Positions 35,117 through 44,107 of a DNA stretch of 64,000 bases are shown here, piece by piece. The notes beneath the pieces were generated by a model. That model did not search any database, was not told the DNA's origin, and worked only from the letters and a program-made list of their open reading frames with translations. The DNA is from Streptomyces sparsogenes (GTDB taxonomy: Bacteria; Actinomycetota; Actinomycetes; Streptomycetales; Streptomycetaceae): positions 62,001-126,000 of the forward strand of contig NZ_MAXF01000020.1 in the NCBI RefSeq assembly GCF_001704635.1. The letters run 5' to 3'. Position 1 is the stretch's first letter; each line of letters opens with the position of its first letter. Position numbers and translations under genes: made by a program.

Positions 35117-37409
35117 GCTGTTGCGTGCTCCTAGTCCTTGAGTGAGCGGGGGTGGACGATGCGCGGCGGTGGCCGGGGAACCACCAGTTGGCCGAGCCCA
35201 TGAGCTTCATGGCGGCCGGTACGACGAACATCCGTACGAGCGTGGCGTCCACGGCGATCGCCACCGCCATGCCGAAGCCCAGCTCGCCGATGGGCTGGAT
35301 GCCGGAGAGGGTGAAGCCGCCGAACACCGCCACCATCAGCACCGCCGCCCCGGTGATCAGCGGGCCCGTGGCGGAGATGCCGAGCGCCACGCTCTCGGTG
35401 TTGCCGGCCCCCGCCTTGTAGTACTCGCGCACCCGGCCCAGCACGAACACCTCGTAGTCCGTGCTCAGGCTGAACAGCAGGGCGAGCAGGAGCACCGGTA
35501 CGAAGTTGGTGACCCGGCCGGACGGGTCGAAGCCGAGCGCCTCGGCCACCGGGCTGCCCTCCCGGAAGGCGAGGGCCAGCATGCCGAACGCCACGGACAC
35601 CGACAGCACATTGACCGCGATGGCCTTCAGCGGCAGCAGCACCGAGCGGAACGACAGCATCAGGATGATGAAGATCGCCAGCAGCATCACCCCGACGACC
35701 GTGGGCAGCCCGTCGGCGATCACCTTGTTGGCGTCCACGCCCTCGGCGGTCTGGCCGCCGACCTCGATGCGCAGCCCGTCGCCGTCGGCCTTCGCCGCCA
35801 CCTTCCGGACGTCCGTGAGCAGCCGGCGGGTCCGGGTGGCGGAGGCGTGGTCCTCGGGGATCACCTGCGCGATCAGCTCGGTGGCGTCCCTGGAGACGAA
35901 GTGGCCCACCGTGGCGCGGGCGGCGGTCGGCAGCCGGTCGCGTACGCCGGGGGCGAGCGCGTCGAACGGGCGGCCCGGGGCGGCCTGTTCCAGGACGTCC
36001 AGCGCCGAGTCCACCCGCCGGACGTGTTCCAGGGCGCCCAGCTCGTCACGCAGCGCGGCGATCCGTCCGCCCGCCCCGCGCAGCGGGTGATCGGAGCGGA
36101 TCAGCACCACCATCGGGGAGGCGTCGCCCTTGCCGAACTGCTCCTCCACCCGGTCGTAGGACTGGCGCACGGTCGAGGTGGTGGGGGTGATCCGGGCGTC
36201 CGGGGTGAAGGTGTCCAGGCCCAGGGCCGGGACCGCGCCCACCGCCAGCACCGCGCCGCCGCCGACCAGGGCGAGCACCGGGCGGCGCAGCACCCGGTGG
36301 GCGAAGCGGTACCAGCCGCGCTCGCGGGGGTCGGCCGTGGCGCTCGCCGGGCGCAGCCGGGCGAACAGGTCCCACCGGCCGATCCGGGGGCCGACCGCGT
36401 ACAGCAGCACGGGCAGCAGCAGGAGACTCGTCAGCACGGACACGGCGACGACCAGGGCGGCGCCGAGGGCGATCGACTGGATCACCGGCAGGTCGACGAA
36501 GGCCAGCGTGGCCATGGAGACGATGACGGTCACGCCCGAGGCGAGCACGGTCTCCCCGGAGGTGGCGAGCGTGACGCGCAGGGCGTTCGGCACCGGTTCG
36601 CCGCGTTCCAGCTCGTCGCGGAAGCGGCGCATGATGAACATGGAGTAGTCGATGCCGACGCCGAGACCCAGCATGGTGGCGGTGTTCTGCACGAACACCG
36701 ACAGGTCGTAGGAGTCGGCGAGCAGGGAGAGGACGGCGAAGGTGACCACCGCGGCCGCCCCCGCGGTGATCATGGCGATCACCGCGGAGACCGCGCTGCG
36801 GAACAGCAGGAGCAGGATGAGGGTGATCAGCGGCAGCACGATCACCTCGGCCCGGACCAGGCCCTCCTCGCTGAGCACGTTGATCTCGCCGAAGAACGGC
36901 GCCGTGCCCACCATGCCGACGGTCAGGCCGCGCTCCCCGTACCGCGCGTCGAACTCCCGCTGGATGTCGGGGAGGATCCGGCGCGCGGTGCCGTCGTCCA
37001 CGTCGAGGCCGAACATCTCGATCGCGGTGTGGCCGTCCCGGCCGACGAACGTGTTCTCCGTCGCGCCGCGGAAGGTCGACCACCCGTAGTGGGACGCGGC
37101 CTTGAGCCGGCCGTCGTCCTCGATGTCCGCCACGGCCTGGCGCACCCGCCGGTCGAAGCGGTCCGTACCGGCGGCGAAGCGCTCGTCGTGGATCACCACC
37201 GTGACGCTGGTCTCGCCGCGGCCGGTGAAGCCGTCCTTCTGCTGCTGCGCCACCCAGGTGGACTGCGCCCCGGGGACGTACCAGCCGCCGCCGCTCAGCT
37301 TGTCCGGCAGCGAGAGGGCGAGCGCCCCGCTGACCACCAGCAGCACGCCCCACACCGCCAGCAGCGGCCACCGCACCCGGCCGATGAACCGTACGAACCG
37401 CTCCGTCAC
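35049..37409 (-). CDS. MMPL-family RND lipid exporter
   Basis: 786 residues. Twelve membrane helices in two halves, with GLGVGIDYSMFIMRRFRDEL in the first half and LLLALLFSLSTDYEVFVLGRVREYY in the second, the Asp-Tyr pairs used for proton relay. Large periplasmic loops lie after helices 1 and 7. MmpL-type pumps move lipids and lipopeptides outward, which suits the operon. GTG 37409 has AGAGGG upstream. The C-terminal 22 residues overlap the next gene. Confidence 0.9.
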   Translation of the reverse strand: MTERFVRFIGRVRWPLLAVWGVLLVVSGALALSLPDKLSGGGWYVPGAQSTWVAQQQKDGFTGRGETSVTVVIHDERFAAGTDRFDRRVRQAVADIEDDGRLKAASHYGWSTFRGATENTFVGRDGHTAIEMFGLDVDDGTARRILPDIQREFDARYGERGLTVGMVGTAPFFGEINVLSEEGLVRAEVIVLPLITLILLLLFRSAVSAVIAMITAGAAAVVTFAVLSLLADSYDLSVFVQNTATMLGLGVGIDYSMFIMRRFRDELERGEPVPNALRVTLATSGETVLASGVTVIVSMATLAFVDLPVIQSIALGAALVVAVSVLTSLLLLPVLLYAVGPRIGRWDLFARLRPASATADPRERGWYRFAHRVLRRPVLALVGGGAVLAVGAVPALGLDTFTPDARITPTTSTVRQSYDRVEEQFGKGDASPMVVLIRSDHPLRGAGGRIAALRDELGALEHVRRVDSALDVLEQAAPGRPFDALAPGVRDRLPTAARATVGHFVSRDATELIAQVIPEDHASATRTRRLLTDVRKVAAKADGDGLRIEVGGQTAEGVDANKVIADGLPTVVGVMLLAIFIILMLSFRSVLLPLKAIAVNVLSVSVAFGMLALAFREGSPVAEALGFDPSGRVTNFVPVLLLALLFSLSTDYEVFVLGRVREYYKAGAGNTESVALGISATGPLITGAAVLMVAVFGGFTLSGIQPIGELGFGMAVAIAVDATLVRMFVVPAAMKLMGSANWWFPGHRRASSTPAHSRTRSTQQHGSERHLAELPADRRPEVPPRP

Positions 37410-37450
37410 GTGCCCTCTCCCCGGTTTCTCCCCGTGCCGTCCGCTGGGTG

Positions 37451-38629
37451 TCAGTAGACCGTGGTGTCCAGGTCCTCGCCCAGGAAGTAACCGGCCAGCG
37501 CGGGCAGGGCCTTGGCCCGGGCCGGCGGGTGGAACGCCAGGGCGCGCGTGGCCTGGAGGAGGTAGCCGACCTCGGTGTCGCGGATGAAGGAGATGCCGCC
37601 CGCCAGTTCGGCGGCGGTCGTGGACACCTCCATCACCGTCTCCTGGACGTGGAAACGGGCCAGCAGCGAGTGGGCCATCTGCCCGCCCGGGTCGTCCATG
37701 GAGCCGGCCATGTCCCGGGCCACGTTCTCCACCGCGCCCATGGCGCTCTCCAGCTTCACCAGCAGGGCGCCCAGCTCCGCCCGGGAGACCCGGGGGGAGG
37801 CCATCACCTTCTCCACGAGCAGGCCGGCCACGCCCACGTACGAAGCCGCCGCCAGCAGTTCGAACCAGGTCCAGCCGCGGATCTGGAGGATGTCCATCCG
37901 GCTGCCGGGCTTCTGATCGGTGAAGACCATCAGCGACTCGTCCAGGACCAGGTCCTCCAGCACCACCTCGTCGCTCTCGGCGCCCGCGAGCACCTCGCTC
38001 TCCCAGAACGGGCGGCGGACCAGGCCCTCGGTCGCGGCGGGCACCACGGCCATGGCGAGGTGGCCGTCGTACTTCTCGTCGCCCTCCACCAGCACGCTGG
38101 CGGTGAACCAGTCCATCGACTGCGACAGGCTGCACGGCTTCTTGCTGCCGCTGATCATGAAGTTGCTGCCGTCCCGGCGGGCCCGCATGGTCGGCTCCAG
38201 CATGCTGCCGCCGCGCCTGGCCTCGGCGGAGGCCGAGGCGACCAGCTGGTTCTCACCCGCGATCGTCTTCAGCAGAATCCACTCGAACGCGTCGGGGGCG
38301 CAGTGCGCGGTCAGGTACTCGGTGAAACTGGCCAGCGAGAGGTGGTGCATCATGGCGGCCACCGCCAGCGAGGGCGAGCGCATCGCCAGCGCCCGCTGGA
38401 CCCGGATGCCCTCCAGCGGGTCGGCGCCCAGCCCGTTGTGCTCGGTGGGCACCAGCAGCCCGGCCCCGCCGGCCTCCCGGAACGCCGGGATGGCCGGGCC
38501 GCCGCGCTTCTCCAGTTCGGCCAGCGGATGGGCCGCCAGCTTCTCGTCGAGCCCGGGGAGCAGCCGCTCCAGCACCGCGCGCTCGCGCGCCCCGAGACGG
38601 CCGGCCGGGGACGTTGTGGTGTCGGTCAT
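37451..38629 (-). CDS. acyl-CoA dehydrogenase-like flavoprotein
   Basis: 392 residues with the acyl-CoA dehydrogenase fold: helical N-terminus with GAGLLVPTEHNGLGADPLEG, central FAD region with ISGSKKPCSLSQSMDWF, and a C-terminal helical bundle ending IRDTEVGYLLQATRAL. The usual catalytic Glu motif (YEG near the C-terminus) is not recognisable, so it may act like the ACP-linked dehydrogenases of natural-product pathways or as a hydroxylase. Probable substrate is an acyl-ACP in the same operon. ATG 38629, five bases after the methyltransferase stop. Confidence 0.75.
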   Translation of the reverse strand: MTDTTTSPAGRLGARERAVLERLLPGLDEKLAAHPLAELEKRGGPAIPAFREAGGAGLLVPTEHNGLGADPLEGIRVQRALAMRSPSLAVAAMMHHLSLASFTEYLTAHCAPDAFEWILLKTIAGENQLVASASAEARRGGSMLEPTMRARRDGSNFMISGSKKPCSLSQSMDWFTASVLVEGDEKYDGHLAMAVVPAATEGLVRRPFWESEVLAGAESDEVVLEDLVLDESLMVFTDQKPGSRMDILQIRGWTWFELLAAASYVGVAGLLVEKVMASPRVSRAELGALLVKLESAMGAVENVARDMAGSMDDPGGQMAHSLLARFHVQETVMEVSTTAAELAGGISFIRDTEVGYLLQATRALAFHPPARAKALPALAGYFLGEDLDTTVY

Positions 38630-38634
38630 GGTGA

Positions 38635-39699
38635 CTACTCCGGTTTCGCGACGACGGCACAGACGGGGGAGAAGCCACGGTGCACGGCTTCCAGGCGGAA
38701 CCCGGCGGACGCGAGCAGAGCGCCGATCTCCGGCTCGGTGCGCAGCTCACCGCCGCTGACGACCAGGCACTCGATGTCGCCGAGGGTGGCGAAGGAGGGG
38801 GTGTTGTTGCGCGGGATGACCATGTCGAACAGGACCAGGGTGGCGTCCGGGCCCATGGCGGCCCGGGTGTTCTCCAGCAGCGTGCGGGCCTTGTCGTCGT
38901 TGTAGTCGTTGACGACCATCGACAGCAGATAGCAGTCGCCGCCCTGGGGCACCGAGGTGAACATGTCCCCGGACACGAACTCGACGCGCTCGGCGTGTCC
39001 GGCCTCCGTCAGCAGCCGCTTGGCGTTGTCCACCACCCGCTCGCGGTCGAACAGCACCCCGCGCAGGCCGGCGTGGGTCTCCAGCAGGTTGGACAGAACC
39101 ACCCCCTCGCCGCCGCCGACGTCCACGACCGTCTGGTGGCCGCCGAAGTCGTACAGGGACACGGCCAGCAGCTGGGCCTGGGCGGCCATGGCCGTCATCG
39201 CCCGGTCGAACAGGTCGCCTGCCTCCGGGCGTTGGCCGATGTACTCGTAGTACGGCGCGCCGTGGTGTTCGGAGAAGGTCTCGCCGCCCTTGCGCACCGC
39301 CTCCGGGGTCAGCGACCACGGGTCCCAGTGCCAGCGCGAGCCGTGCAGCATCGCGTTGTAGCGCATCGAGAACGGATAGTCGGTGCGCAGGAAGTGTCCG
39401 GCCTCGGTGAGCGAGAAGGTCTCGTCGTCGGCGTGGTCCAGCACCCGCAGCGTCGCCGCGGCCCGCAGCACCCGGTACAGCGCCCGGGGGTCCACGTCGT
39501 GCTGCTTGGCCAGGTCCTCGGCGCCGCGCGGGCCGTCCGCGAGCGAGTCGGGGATGCCGAGGGTGGCCAGGGTGGCCACCACCTGGCTGCCCCAGTGGCC
39601 CACGATGATCTGCATGAGGCCGGCGACCGGGAGCGCGGCATGGGCGATGACGTCGACCGGTTTGAGCTGTTGGTCGGCGGAATCGGCGTGCTCGGACAT
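38635..39699 (-). CDS. SAM-dependent O-methyltransferase (family 2, dimerisation domain)
   Basis: 354 residues. N-terminal winged-helix dimerisation domain (ATLGIPDSLADGPRGAEDLA, LYRVLRAAATLRVL) and a C-terminal Rossmann domain with motif I VVDVGGGEGVV and the later GDMFTSVPQGGD. This type methylates hydroxyl or enol groups of small molecules. ATG 39699 is preferred over 39705 because GAGGA is nine bases before it; the latter forms an ATGA overlap with the ligase stop. Confidence 0.87.
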   Translation of the reverse strand: MSEHADSADQQLKPVDVIAHAALPVAGLMQIIVGHWGSQVVATLATLGIPDSLADGPRGAEDLAKQHDVDPRALYRVLRAAATLRVLDHADDETFSLTEAGHFLRTDYPFSMRYNAMLHGSRWHWDPWSLTPEAVRKGGETFSEHHGAPYYEYIGQRPEAGDLFDRAMTAMAAQAQLLAVSLYDFGGHQTVVDVGGGEGVVLSNLLETHAGLRGVLFDRERVVDNAKRLLTEAGHAERVEFVSGDMFTSVPQGGDCYLLSMVVNDYNDDKARTLLENTRAAMGPDATLVLFDMVIPRNNTPSFATLGDIECLVVSGGELRTEPEIGALLASAGFRLEAVHRGFSPVCAVVAKPE

Positions 39700-39701
39700 A
39701 C

Positions 39702-41498
39702 TCATCCTTCCTCGGGGCGCCGCGGGCGGTGGGCCACCACCTCGCCGGCCAGTTTCTGTTCGAGGTACTGGGACAACATCAGTCGGCGGCGGGGCTTGCC
39801 GCTGGAGGTGCGCTGGATGGTGCCGCGCCGGCAGCCGACCACGGTGACGTCCACCACCCCGCCGACATGGAGGGACAGCGACTCGGCCAGCCGCTCGGCC
39901 CAGGGGCCCGGCGCCAGTTCGGCGAGCACCACGATCCGGTCCGCGTCCACCAGCGTGGCGCAGCGGTGCCGGTCCACCCCGGAGGTGTCCGCGAGCCGTA
40001 CGTCCAGGTCCTCGGCGTAGATGTTGCGGCCCCGTACGCTCAGCGCGTCGCCCAGCCGCCCCAGCACATACGTCTGACCGTCCAGCAGGAATCCGGCGTC
40101 CCCGGAGAACACCTTGCCGTCGGCGAACCGGGACGAGCTGTCGGCGTCCGCGGGCTCGTACCCGGCGGCCGTGCTGGTGCCGGACAGCACCAGCTCGCCG
40201 AGGTAGCCGTCGGGCAGCGGCCGGCCTTCGCCGTCCACCACGGCCACCGAGACGCCGTCGATCGGGATGCCCGAGCTGACCAGCCACTCGGCGGGGGTGC
40301 CGGAGGGGCCCGCGTCCCGCAGTGTGCCGCGCGCCATGATCTTGACCGGCTGCTCCGGGGTGAGCGACTGCCAGTCGAGGTGGACCGCCTGCGGCACGGT
40401 GCCCGGCGGGTGCCCGGTGATGCCGAGCGTCATCTCGGCCATGCCGTAGCAGGGGGTGAAGGTGGCGGGGTCGAAGCCGTACGGCTCGCACAGCCGGGTG
40501 AACTCCCACAGCCCGCGCGGGTCGTGGCGCTCCGCGCCCAGGGCGGCCGAGCGCAGGGTGGAGAAGTCGGCGCCCTCCAGGTCCCCGGGGGTCAGCCGGC
40601 GGGCGGCGTACGCGAATCCGAACGAGGGCGCCGCGGTGATCTGGATCCCTTCCCTGGCGATGCAGTCGATCCACCGCCGGGGGTCGTAGATGAACTGCTC
40701 GGGGCGCATCAGGGTGAGGTCGCCTTGCTTGGCCACGATGGTCATCAGACAGCCCACGAGCCCCAGGTCGTGGTACATCGGCACCCAGCTCACGGTGGAC
40801 TGGTCGCCGTCGAAGGAGATCAGCCGGGCGTTGCCGGCCGCGTTGGCCTCCATGTTCGCCCAGGTGATGCGCACCCCGCGGGGGCTACTGGTGGAGCCGG
40901 AGGTGAACTGGAGGGTGGCCAGCTCGGTGGTGGGCACATCGCTGAGCCGGTCGGTCTCGGTGCCGGTGGAGAAGTCGCTGGAGAGGACCGCCACCGGGAC
41001 GCCGCCGGCCTCGCTCGCCGCCTCGGCGGCGTCCTTCAGCACCGCCAGGTGCACCGGCTCGCCGACCACCGCCGAGGCCCGGGTCAGCTCCAGCACCCGG
41101 GCGACGTGCCGTACGTATTCCTCGCGGCCGCCGAAGCGGGCGGGCGGCGCGATGGCCGTGGGGACCAGCCCCGCGTTGACCGCTCCGAAGTAGCCGGTCA
41201 CGAAGCCGACGCTGTTGGGCGTGGCCAGCACCACCCCGGGGCGGCCCGGCAGGGCGCGGGCGCGGAGGGCCGCGCTCGCCAGGGAGACCAGATGCGCCAG
41301 GTCGGCGTAGCTGTAGCGGTCCCAGCCGCCCGAGCCCCGGGCGAAGCGCACCGCGCGGTCGGTGCGCGGGGCGACCAGCCAGGACAGCAGCGGTGAGGGG
41401 GCGGCGCCGGCCGGTCCGGCCTCGGGCTCCCCGGCCACGGGGGCACCGGCCACAGGGGCACCGGCCACCGGGGCACCGGTCACGGGAGCACCGGTCAC
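39702..41498 (-). CDS. fatty-acyl-AMP ligase (FAAL), second copy
   Basis: 598 residues. ANL adenylate-forming enzyme: P-loop TSGSTSSPRGV, core VSWVPMYHDLGLVG (the FAAL-type YHD motif), PCYGMAEMTLG and the C-terminal lysine in TSSGKPRRRL. FAALs activate fatty acids as adenylates and load them on ACP instead of CoA. The first 25 residues are a VTGAP/VAGAP pentapeptide repeat, giving several possible GTG starts; the outermost (41498) overlaps the oxoamine synthase stop in a GTGA. Confidence 0.87.
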   Translation of the reverse strand: MTGAPVTGAPVAGAPVAGAPVAGEPEAGPAGAAPSPLLSWLVAPRTDRAVRFARGSGGWDRYSYADLAHLVSLASAALRARALPGRPGVVLATPNSVGFVTGYFGAVNAGLVPTAIAPPARFGGREEYVRHVARVLELTRASAVVGEPVHLAVLKDAAEAASEAGGVPVAVLSSDFSTGTETDRLSDVPTTELATLQFTSGSTSSPRGVRITWANMEANAAGNARLISFDGDQSTVSWVPMYHDLGLVGCLMTIVAKQGDLTLMRPEQFIYDPRRWIDCIAREGIQITAAPSFGFAYAARRLTPGDLEGADFSTLRSAALGAERHDPRGLWEFTRLCEPYGFDPATFTPCYGMAEMTLGITGHPPGTVPQAVHLDWQSLTPEQPVKIMARGTLRDAGPSGTPAEWLVSSGIPIDGVSVAVVDGEGRPLPDGYLGELVLSGTSTAAGYEPADADSSSRFADGKVFSGDAGFLLDGQTYVLGRLGDALSVRGRNIYAEDLDVRLADTSGVDRHRCATLVDADRIVVLAELAPGPWAERLAESLSLHVGGVVDVTVVGCRRGTIQRTSSGKPRRRLMLSQYLEQKLAGEVVAHRPRRPEEG

Positions 41499-41505
41499 AG
41501 GGTGC
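41431..41505 (-). repeat. 15-bp tandem repeat, five units, at the second FAAL start
   Basis: Units begin at 41431, 41446, 41461, 41476 and 41491, each coding V-T/A-G-A-P-like residues on the minus strand. Each unit carries an in-frame GTG (41498, 41483, 41468, 41453, 41438), so repeat number changes would move the start without changing frame. Confidence 0.85.
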
Positions 41506-42739
41506 CCGCCTTCCGCCTCATCACCTTCTGCACCTCCGCGAACACCTCAAGGGCCCGCTCGAGCTGGGCGCGGGTGTGGGTGGCCATCGGGCAGATGCGC
41601 AGCATGGCCCCCGTCGGCGGGACGCCCGGGTACAGTGCCACGCCGGTGAAGACACCGCGGTCGTAGAGTTGCCGCCACCACTCCATGGCCAGGTCGTCGT
41701 CGCCGAGGATGACGGGGATGATCGGGGTGGTGCGCTCGGGCAGGTCCGAGTCCGGGCCCATGGGCAGGCCCAGGCCCTTCAGTTCGGTGCGCAGGAAGCG
41801 GGAGTTGTCGCGCAGCCGCTCGGCGAGCTGGTCGCCCTCCTCCGAGCGGCGGATGCGCACCGCCTCCAGCGACCCGCCGAGCGCCGCCGGGACACCGACC
41901 GTGGTGAACACGAAGGAGCGGGCCGTGACCTGGAGGTACTCGATCAGCTCCCGGCTTCCGGCGATGAACCCGCCGACGCCGGCCAGCGCCTTGGACAGGG
42001 CGCCCATCCGGATGTCGATCTGGTCCTCGACACCGAACACCTCGGCGGCGCCGGTGCCGTGCTCGCCGAGCACGCCGAGCGAGTGCGCCTCGTCCAGCAT
42101 CACGGCCGCGTCGTTCTCCCGGCAGATCTCCAGCATCTCGTCCAGCGGCGGCAGGTCCCCCTCCATCGAGTACAGGCCGTCGAGGATGACCAGGGTCCGG
42201 CCGCCGTCGGCCTTGGCCCGGCGGACGCTGTCGGTGAACAGGTCCATCCGGTTGTGCCGGAAGCCGCGCAGCTTGGCCCGGGAGAGCCCGACCCCGTCGA
42301 GCATCGAGGCGTGTGCGAAGGAGTCGGCCACCACGGTGTCGCCCACGCCCACCAGGGCGCTGATGGTGCCGATGTTGGTCTGGAATCCGGTGGTGAACAG
42401 CAGGGCGGCCTCCAGCCCCAGCCAGTCCGCCAGCTCCTCCTCCAGCTCCCGGTGCAGCGCCGTGGTGCCGTTGAGGATCCGCGAACCGGTGAGCGAGGTG
42501 CCGTAGCGGTCCACCGCGGCCTTGGCGCCGGCCAGCACCCGGGGATGGCTGGCCAGGCCCAGGTAGTTGGGCGAGCCCAGCATCAGCCGCGGTTCGCCCT
42601 CCATGGTGACGACCGGGTCGAGCAGGGATTCCGCGGACCGGAAGAACGGCAGGTTGCCGGAGGCGACACCGCGGTCGTAGGTCGCCACGAACTCCGTGGC
42701 CCGCAGGCCCTTCAGCCAACTCGCGGAGTACTCAGCCAT
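41495..42739 (-). CDS. alpha-oxoamine synthase (AONS/KBL/SPT-like PLP enzyme)
   Basis: 414 residues. Fold-type I PLP enzyme with the alpha-oxoamine synthase hallmarks TSLTGSRILNGTTALHRELE, DEAHSLGVLGEHGTG (D216) and the Schiff-base lysine K250 in GALSKALAGVGG. These decarboxylatively condense an amino acid (Gly, Ala, Ser) with an acyl-CoA or acyl-ACP to an alpha-aminoketone, as in 8-amino-7-oxononanoate and serine palmitoyltransferase reactions. The adjacent ACP suggests an acyl-ACP donor. No biotin genes are nearby, so a biotin role is unlikely. ATG 42739 overlaps the ACP stop by eight bases. Confidence 0.88.
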   Translation of the reverse strand: MAEYSASWLKGLRATEFVATYDRGVASGNLPFFRSAESLLDPVVTMEGEPRLMLGSPNYLGLASHPRVLAGAKAAVDRYGTSLTGSRILNGTTALHRELEEELADWLGLEAALLFTTGFQTNIGTISALVGVGDTVVADSFAHASMLDGVGLSRAKLRGFRHNRMDLFTDSVRRAKADGGRTLVILDGLYSMEGDLPPLDEMLEICRENDAAVMLDEAHSLGVLGEHGTGAAEVFGVEDQIDIRMGALSKALAGVGGFIAGSRELIEYLQVTARSFVFTTVGVPAALGGSLEAVRIRRSEEGDQLAERLRDNSRFLRTELKGLGLPMGPDSDLPERTTPIIPVILGDDDLAMEWWRQLYDRGVFTGVALYPGVPPTGAMLRICPMATHTRAQLERALEVFAEVQKVMRRKAGTL

Positions 42740-43025
42740 CGTGGGCCCCCTGGTCCGCGGTGCGGTCGTCCGACTGCCGGACGATGAAGTCCACGGCGTC
42801 CCCCACCGTGCGCAGCTCGATCGCGTCCTCCTCACCGATCTTCACGTGGAAGGTGTCCTCCAGCTCCTGGGTGAGCGTGAGGATGTCGAGCGAGTCGATA
42901 CCGAGGTCGGCCTTCCAGGCGGCGCCGCGCATGATGCGTTCGGCGGACACGCCGCGGATCACCAGGTGGTCCTCGATCACCCGGAGGACATCGCGCTCCG
43001 TCACCCGCGTTGACTGCTCTGCCAT
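42732..43025 (-). CDS. acyl carrier protein, second copy
   Basis: 97 residues with the phosphopantetheine site in DLGIDSLDILTL and an acidic four-helix pattern (VTERDVLRVIEDHL, ELEDTFHVKI, ELRTVGDAVDFI). It sits next to the oxoamine synthase and probably presents the acyl group to it. ATG 43025 shares one base with the desaturase stop. No phosphopantetheinyl transferase is in the window. Confidence 0.9.
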   Translation of the reverse strand: MAEQSTRVTERDVLRVIEDHLVIRGVSAERIMRGAAWKADLGIDSLDILTLTQELEDTFHVKIGEEDAIELRTVGDAVDFIVRQSDDRTADQGAHDG

Positions 43026-43831
43026 CACACGTCCTCTCCTTGTTCCTGGCGCAGCAGGCCACGGGCCCGGACCAGATCGCGGCGGCTGATGCCCACCTTC
43101 TTCAGCGTCGGCATGAGGACATCGCGGAAGAACACCTCGCGGTCGATTCCGATGACCTGCATGACGGCCAGCCGCTTGTCGAAGTCCGGCAGCAGGTCGT
43201 AGGCCGGCATCCGGAATTCCTTGATCACATGCGCGATGTCCTTGAGCGTGCCCTCGTAGTCCTCCTGGAGGCACGCCTGGAGGGTGCGCTGATAGAAATC
43301 CGCGTGCGCGGCCTCGTCCCGCGCGATATAGCGGCAGATCTCCGCCATCACGGGGTCACCGAGCCCACGGGCCCGGTTCAGCTGCTGCCGATAGCTCATC
43401 CAGGTCGTCTTCTCCTGGATGGCGCCGTACACGAACATTCTGCGCGGGGTGCTGTGCGGCATCTTCCACCGCCGGCTGAGCACCATCTTCTCGAATTCCC
43501 TGATCTGCTCCTCGGTGCGCTGACCGCTGCGCAGCAGGAATTCCTTGAGGGCGAGCGCGTGCTTGGACTCCTCGTATCCCCAGTTGACCTGGAACCAGGT
43601 CTGCCCGAAAGAGGTCCGCATCATGTTGAGCCCCTCGGAGACGTAGTCCGGGAGGTACATCTCCACGCCGAGGAAGGTCTCCGCGCACTGTGCCAGGTGC
43701 TCGTCCCGGCTCTGCTCGTGCCATGTGTCCCAGGGGATGTCGTCGAACACGCTCCACCGGCGGCGGCGTTCGGCCAGCTCGAAGAACTCCATGTACTGGC
43801 GGTACAGGGTCTCCTCCGACAGGAGGTCCAC
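43025..43831 (-). CDS. acyl-ACP desaturase (soluble diiron, FA_desaturase type 2)
   Basis: 268 residues, all-helical. The diiron ligands are complete: E51, EESKH (87-91), E140 and DEAAH (172-176). Plant-type and mycobacterial DesA proteins with this pattern insert a cis double bond in acyl-ACP. Its place between two ACP genes fits that substrate. The GTG at 43831 is three bases from the preceding ACP stop, within a run of GGAG-rich sequence. A hydroxylase or N-oxygenase function is possible in this superfamily. Confidence 0.85.
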   Translation of the reverse strand: MDLLSEETLYRQYMEFFELAERRRRWSVFDDIPWDTWHEQSRDEHLAQCAETFLGVEMYLPDYVSEGLNMMRTSFGQTWFQVNWGYEESKHALALKEFLLRSGQRTEEQIREFEKMVLSRRWKMPHSTPRRMFVYGAIQEKTTWMSYRQQLNRARGLGDPVMAEICRYIARDEAAHADFYQRTLQACLQEDYEGTLKDIAHVIKEFRMPAYDLLPDFDKRLAVMQVIGIDREVFFRDVLMPTLKKVGISRRDLVRARGLLRQEQGEDV

Positions 43832-43834
43832 GGG

Positions 43835-44107
43835 TCAGCCCTCCCGCCCCGCCGGCGCCCCGGACCGGATCAGTCCGACGACATCGCCCACGGTGTTGAC
43901 CCCGAACAGCACGTCGTCGTCGAAGCCGATCCCGGTCTGGTCCTCGATGGAGACGATCAGCTCCAGGGTGGCCACCGAGTCCAGGCCGATCTCCCCGATG
44001 TCGTCCGCCATCGTGAACGTACGGTCGGCCAGCCGGGGGTCCACCTCCGCGGCGGCCCTGGCGACGATGCGGAGCGCCTCTTCTTCCGTCACTGCGGCGG
44101 TCGTCAC
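43835..44107 (-). CDS. acyl carrier protein, first copy
   Basis: 90 residues; phosphopantetheine site EIGLDSVATLEL. GTG 44107 overlaps the FAAL stop (GTGA), so it is translated with FAAL 1 and is its likely partner. It differs from the second ACP in most positions, so the two are not a recent duplicate. Confidence 0.88.
   Translation of the reverse strand: MTTAAVTEEEALRIVARAAAEVDPRLADRTFTMADDIGEIGLDSVATLELIVSIEDQTGIGFDDDVLFGVNTVGDVVGLIRSGAPAGREG

Noticed and set aside
41495..42739. Biotin synthesis (bioF) for the oxoamine synthase
   Set aside because: No bioA, bioB or bioD is nearby and the gene is locked between ACP and FAAL genes.
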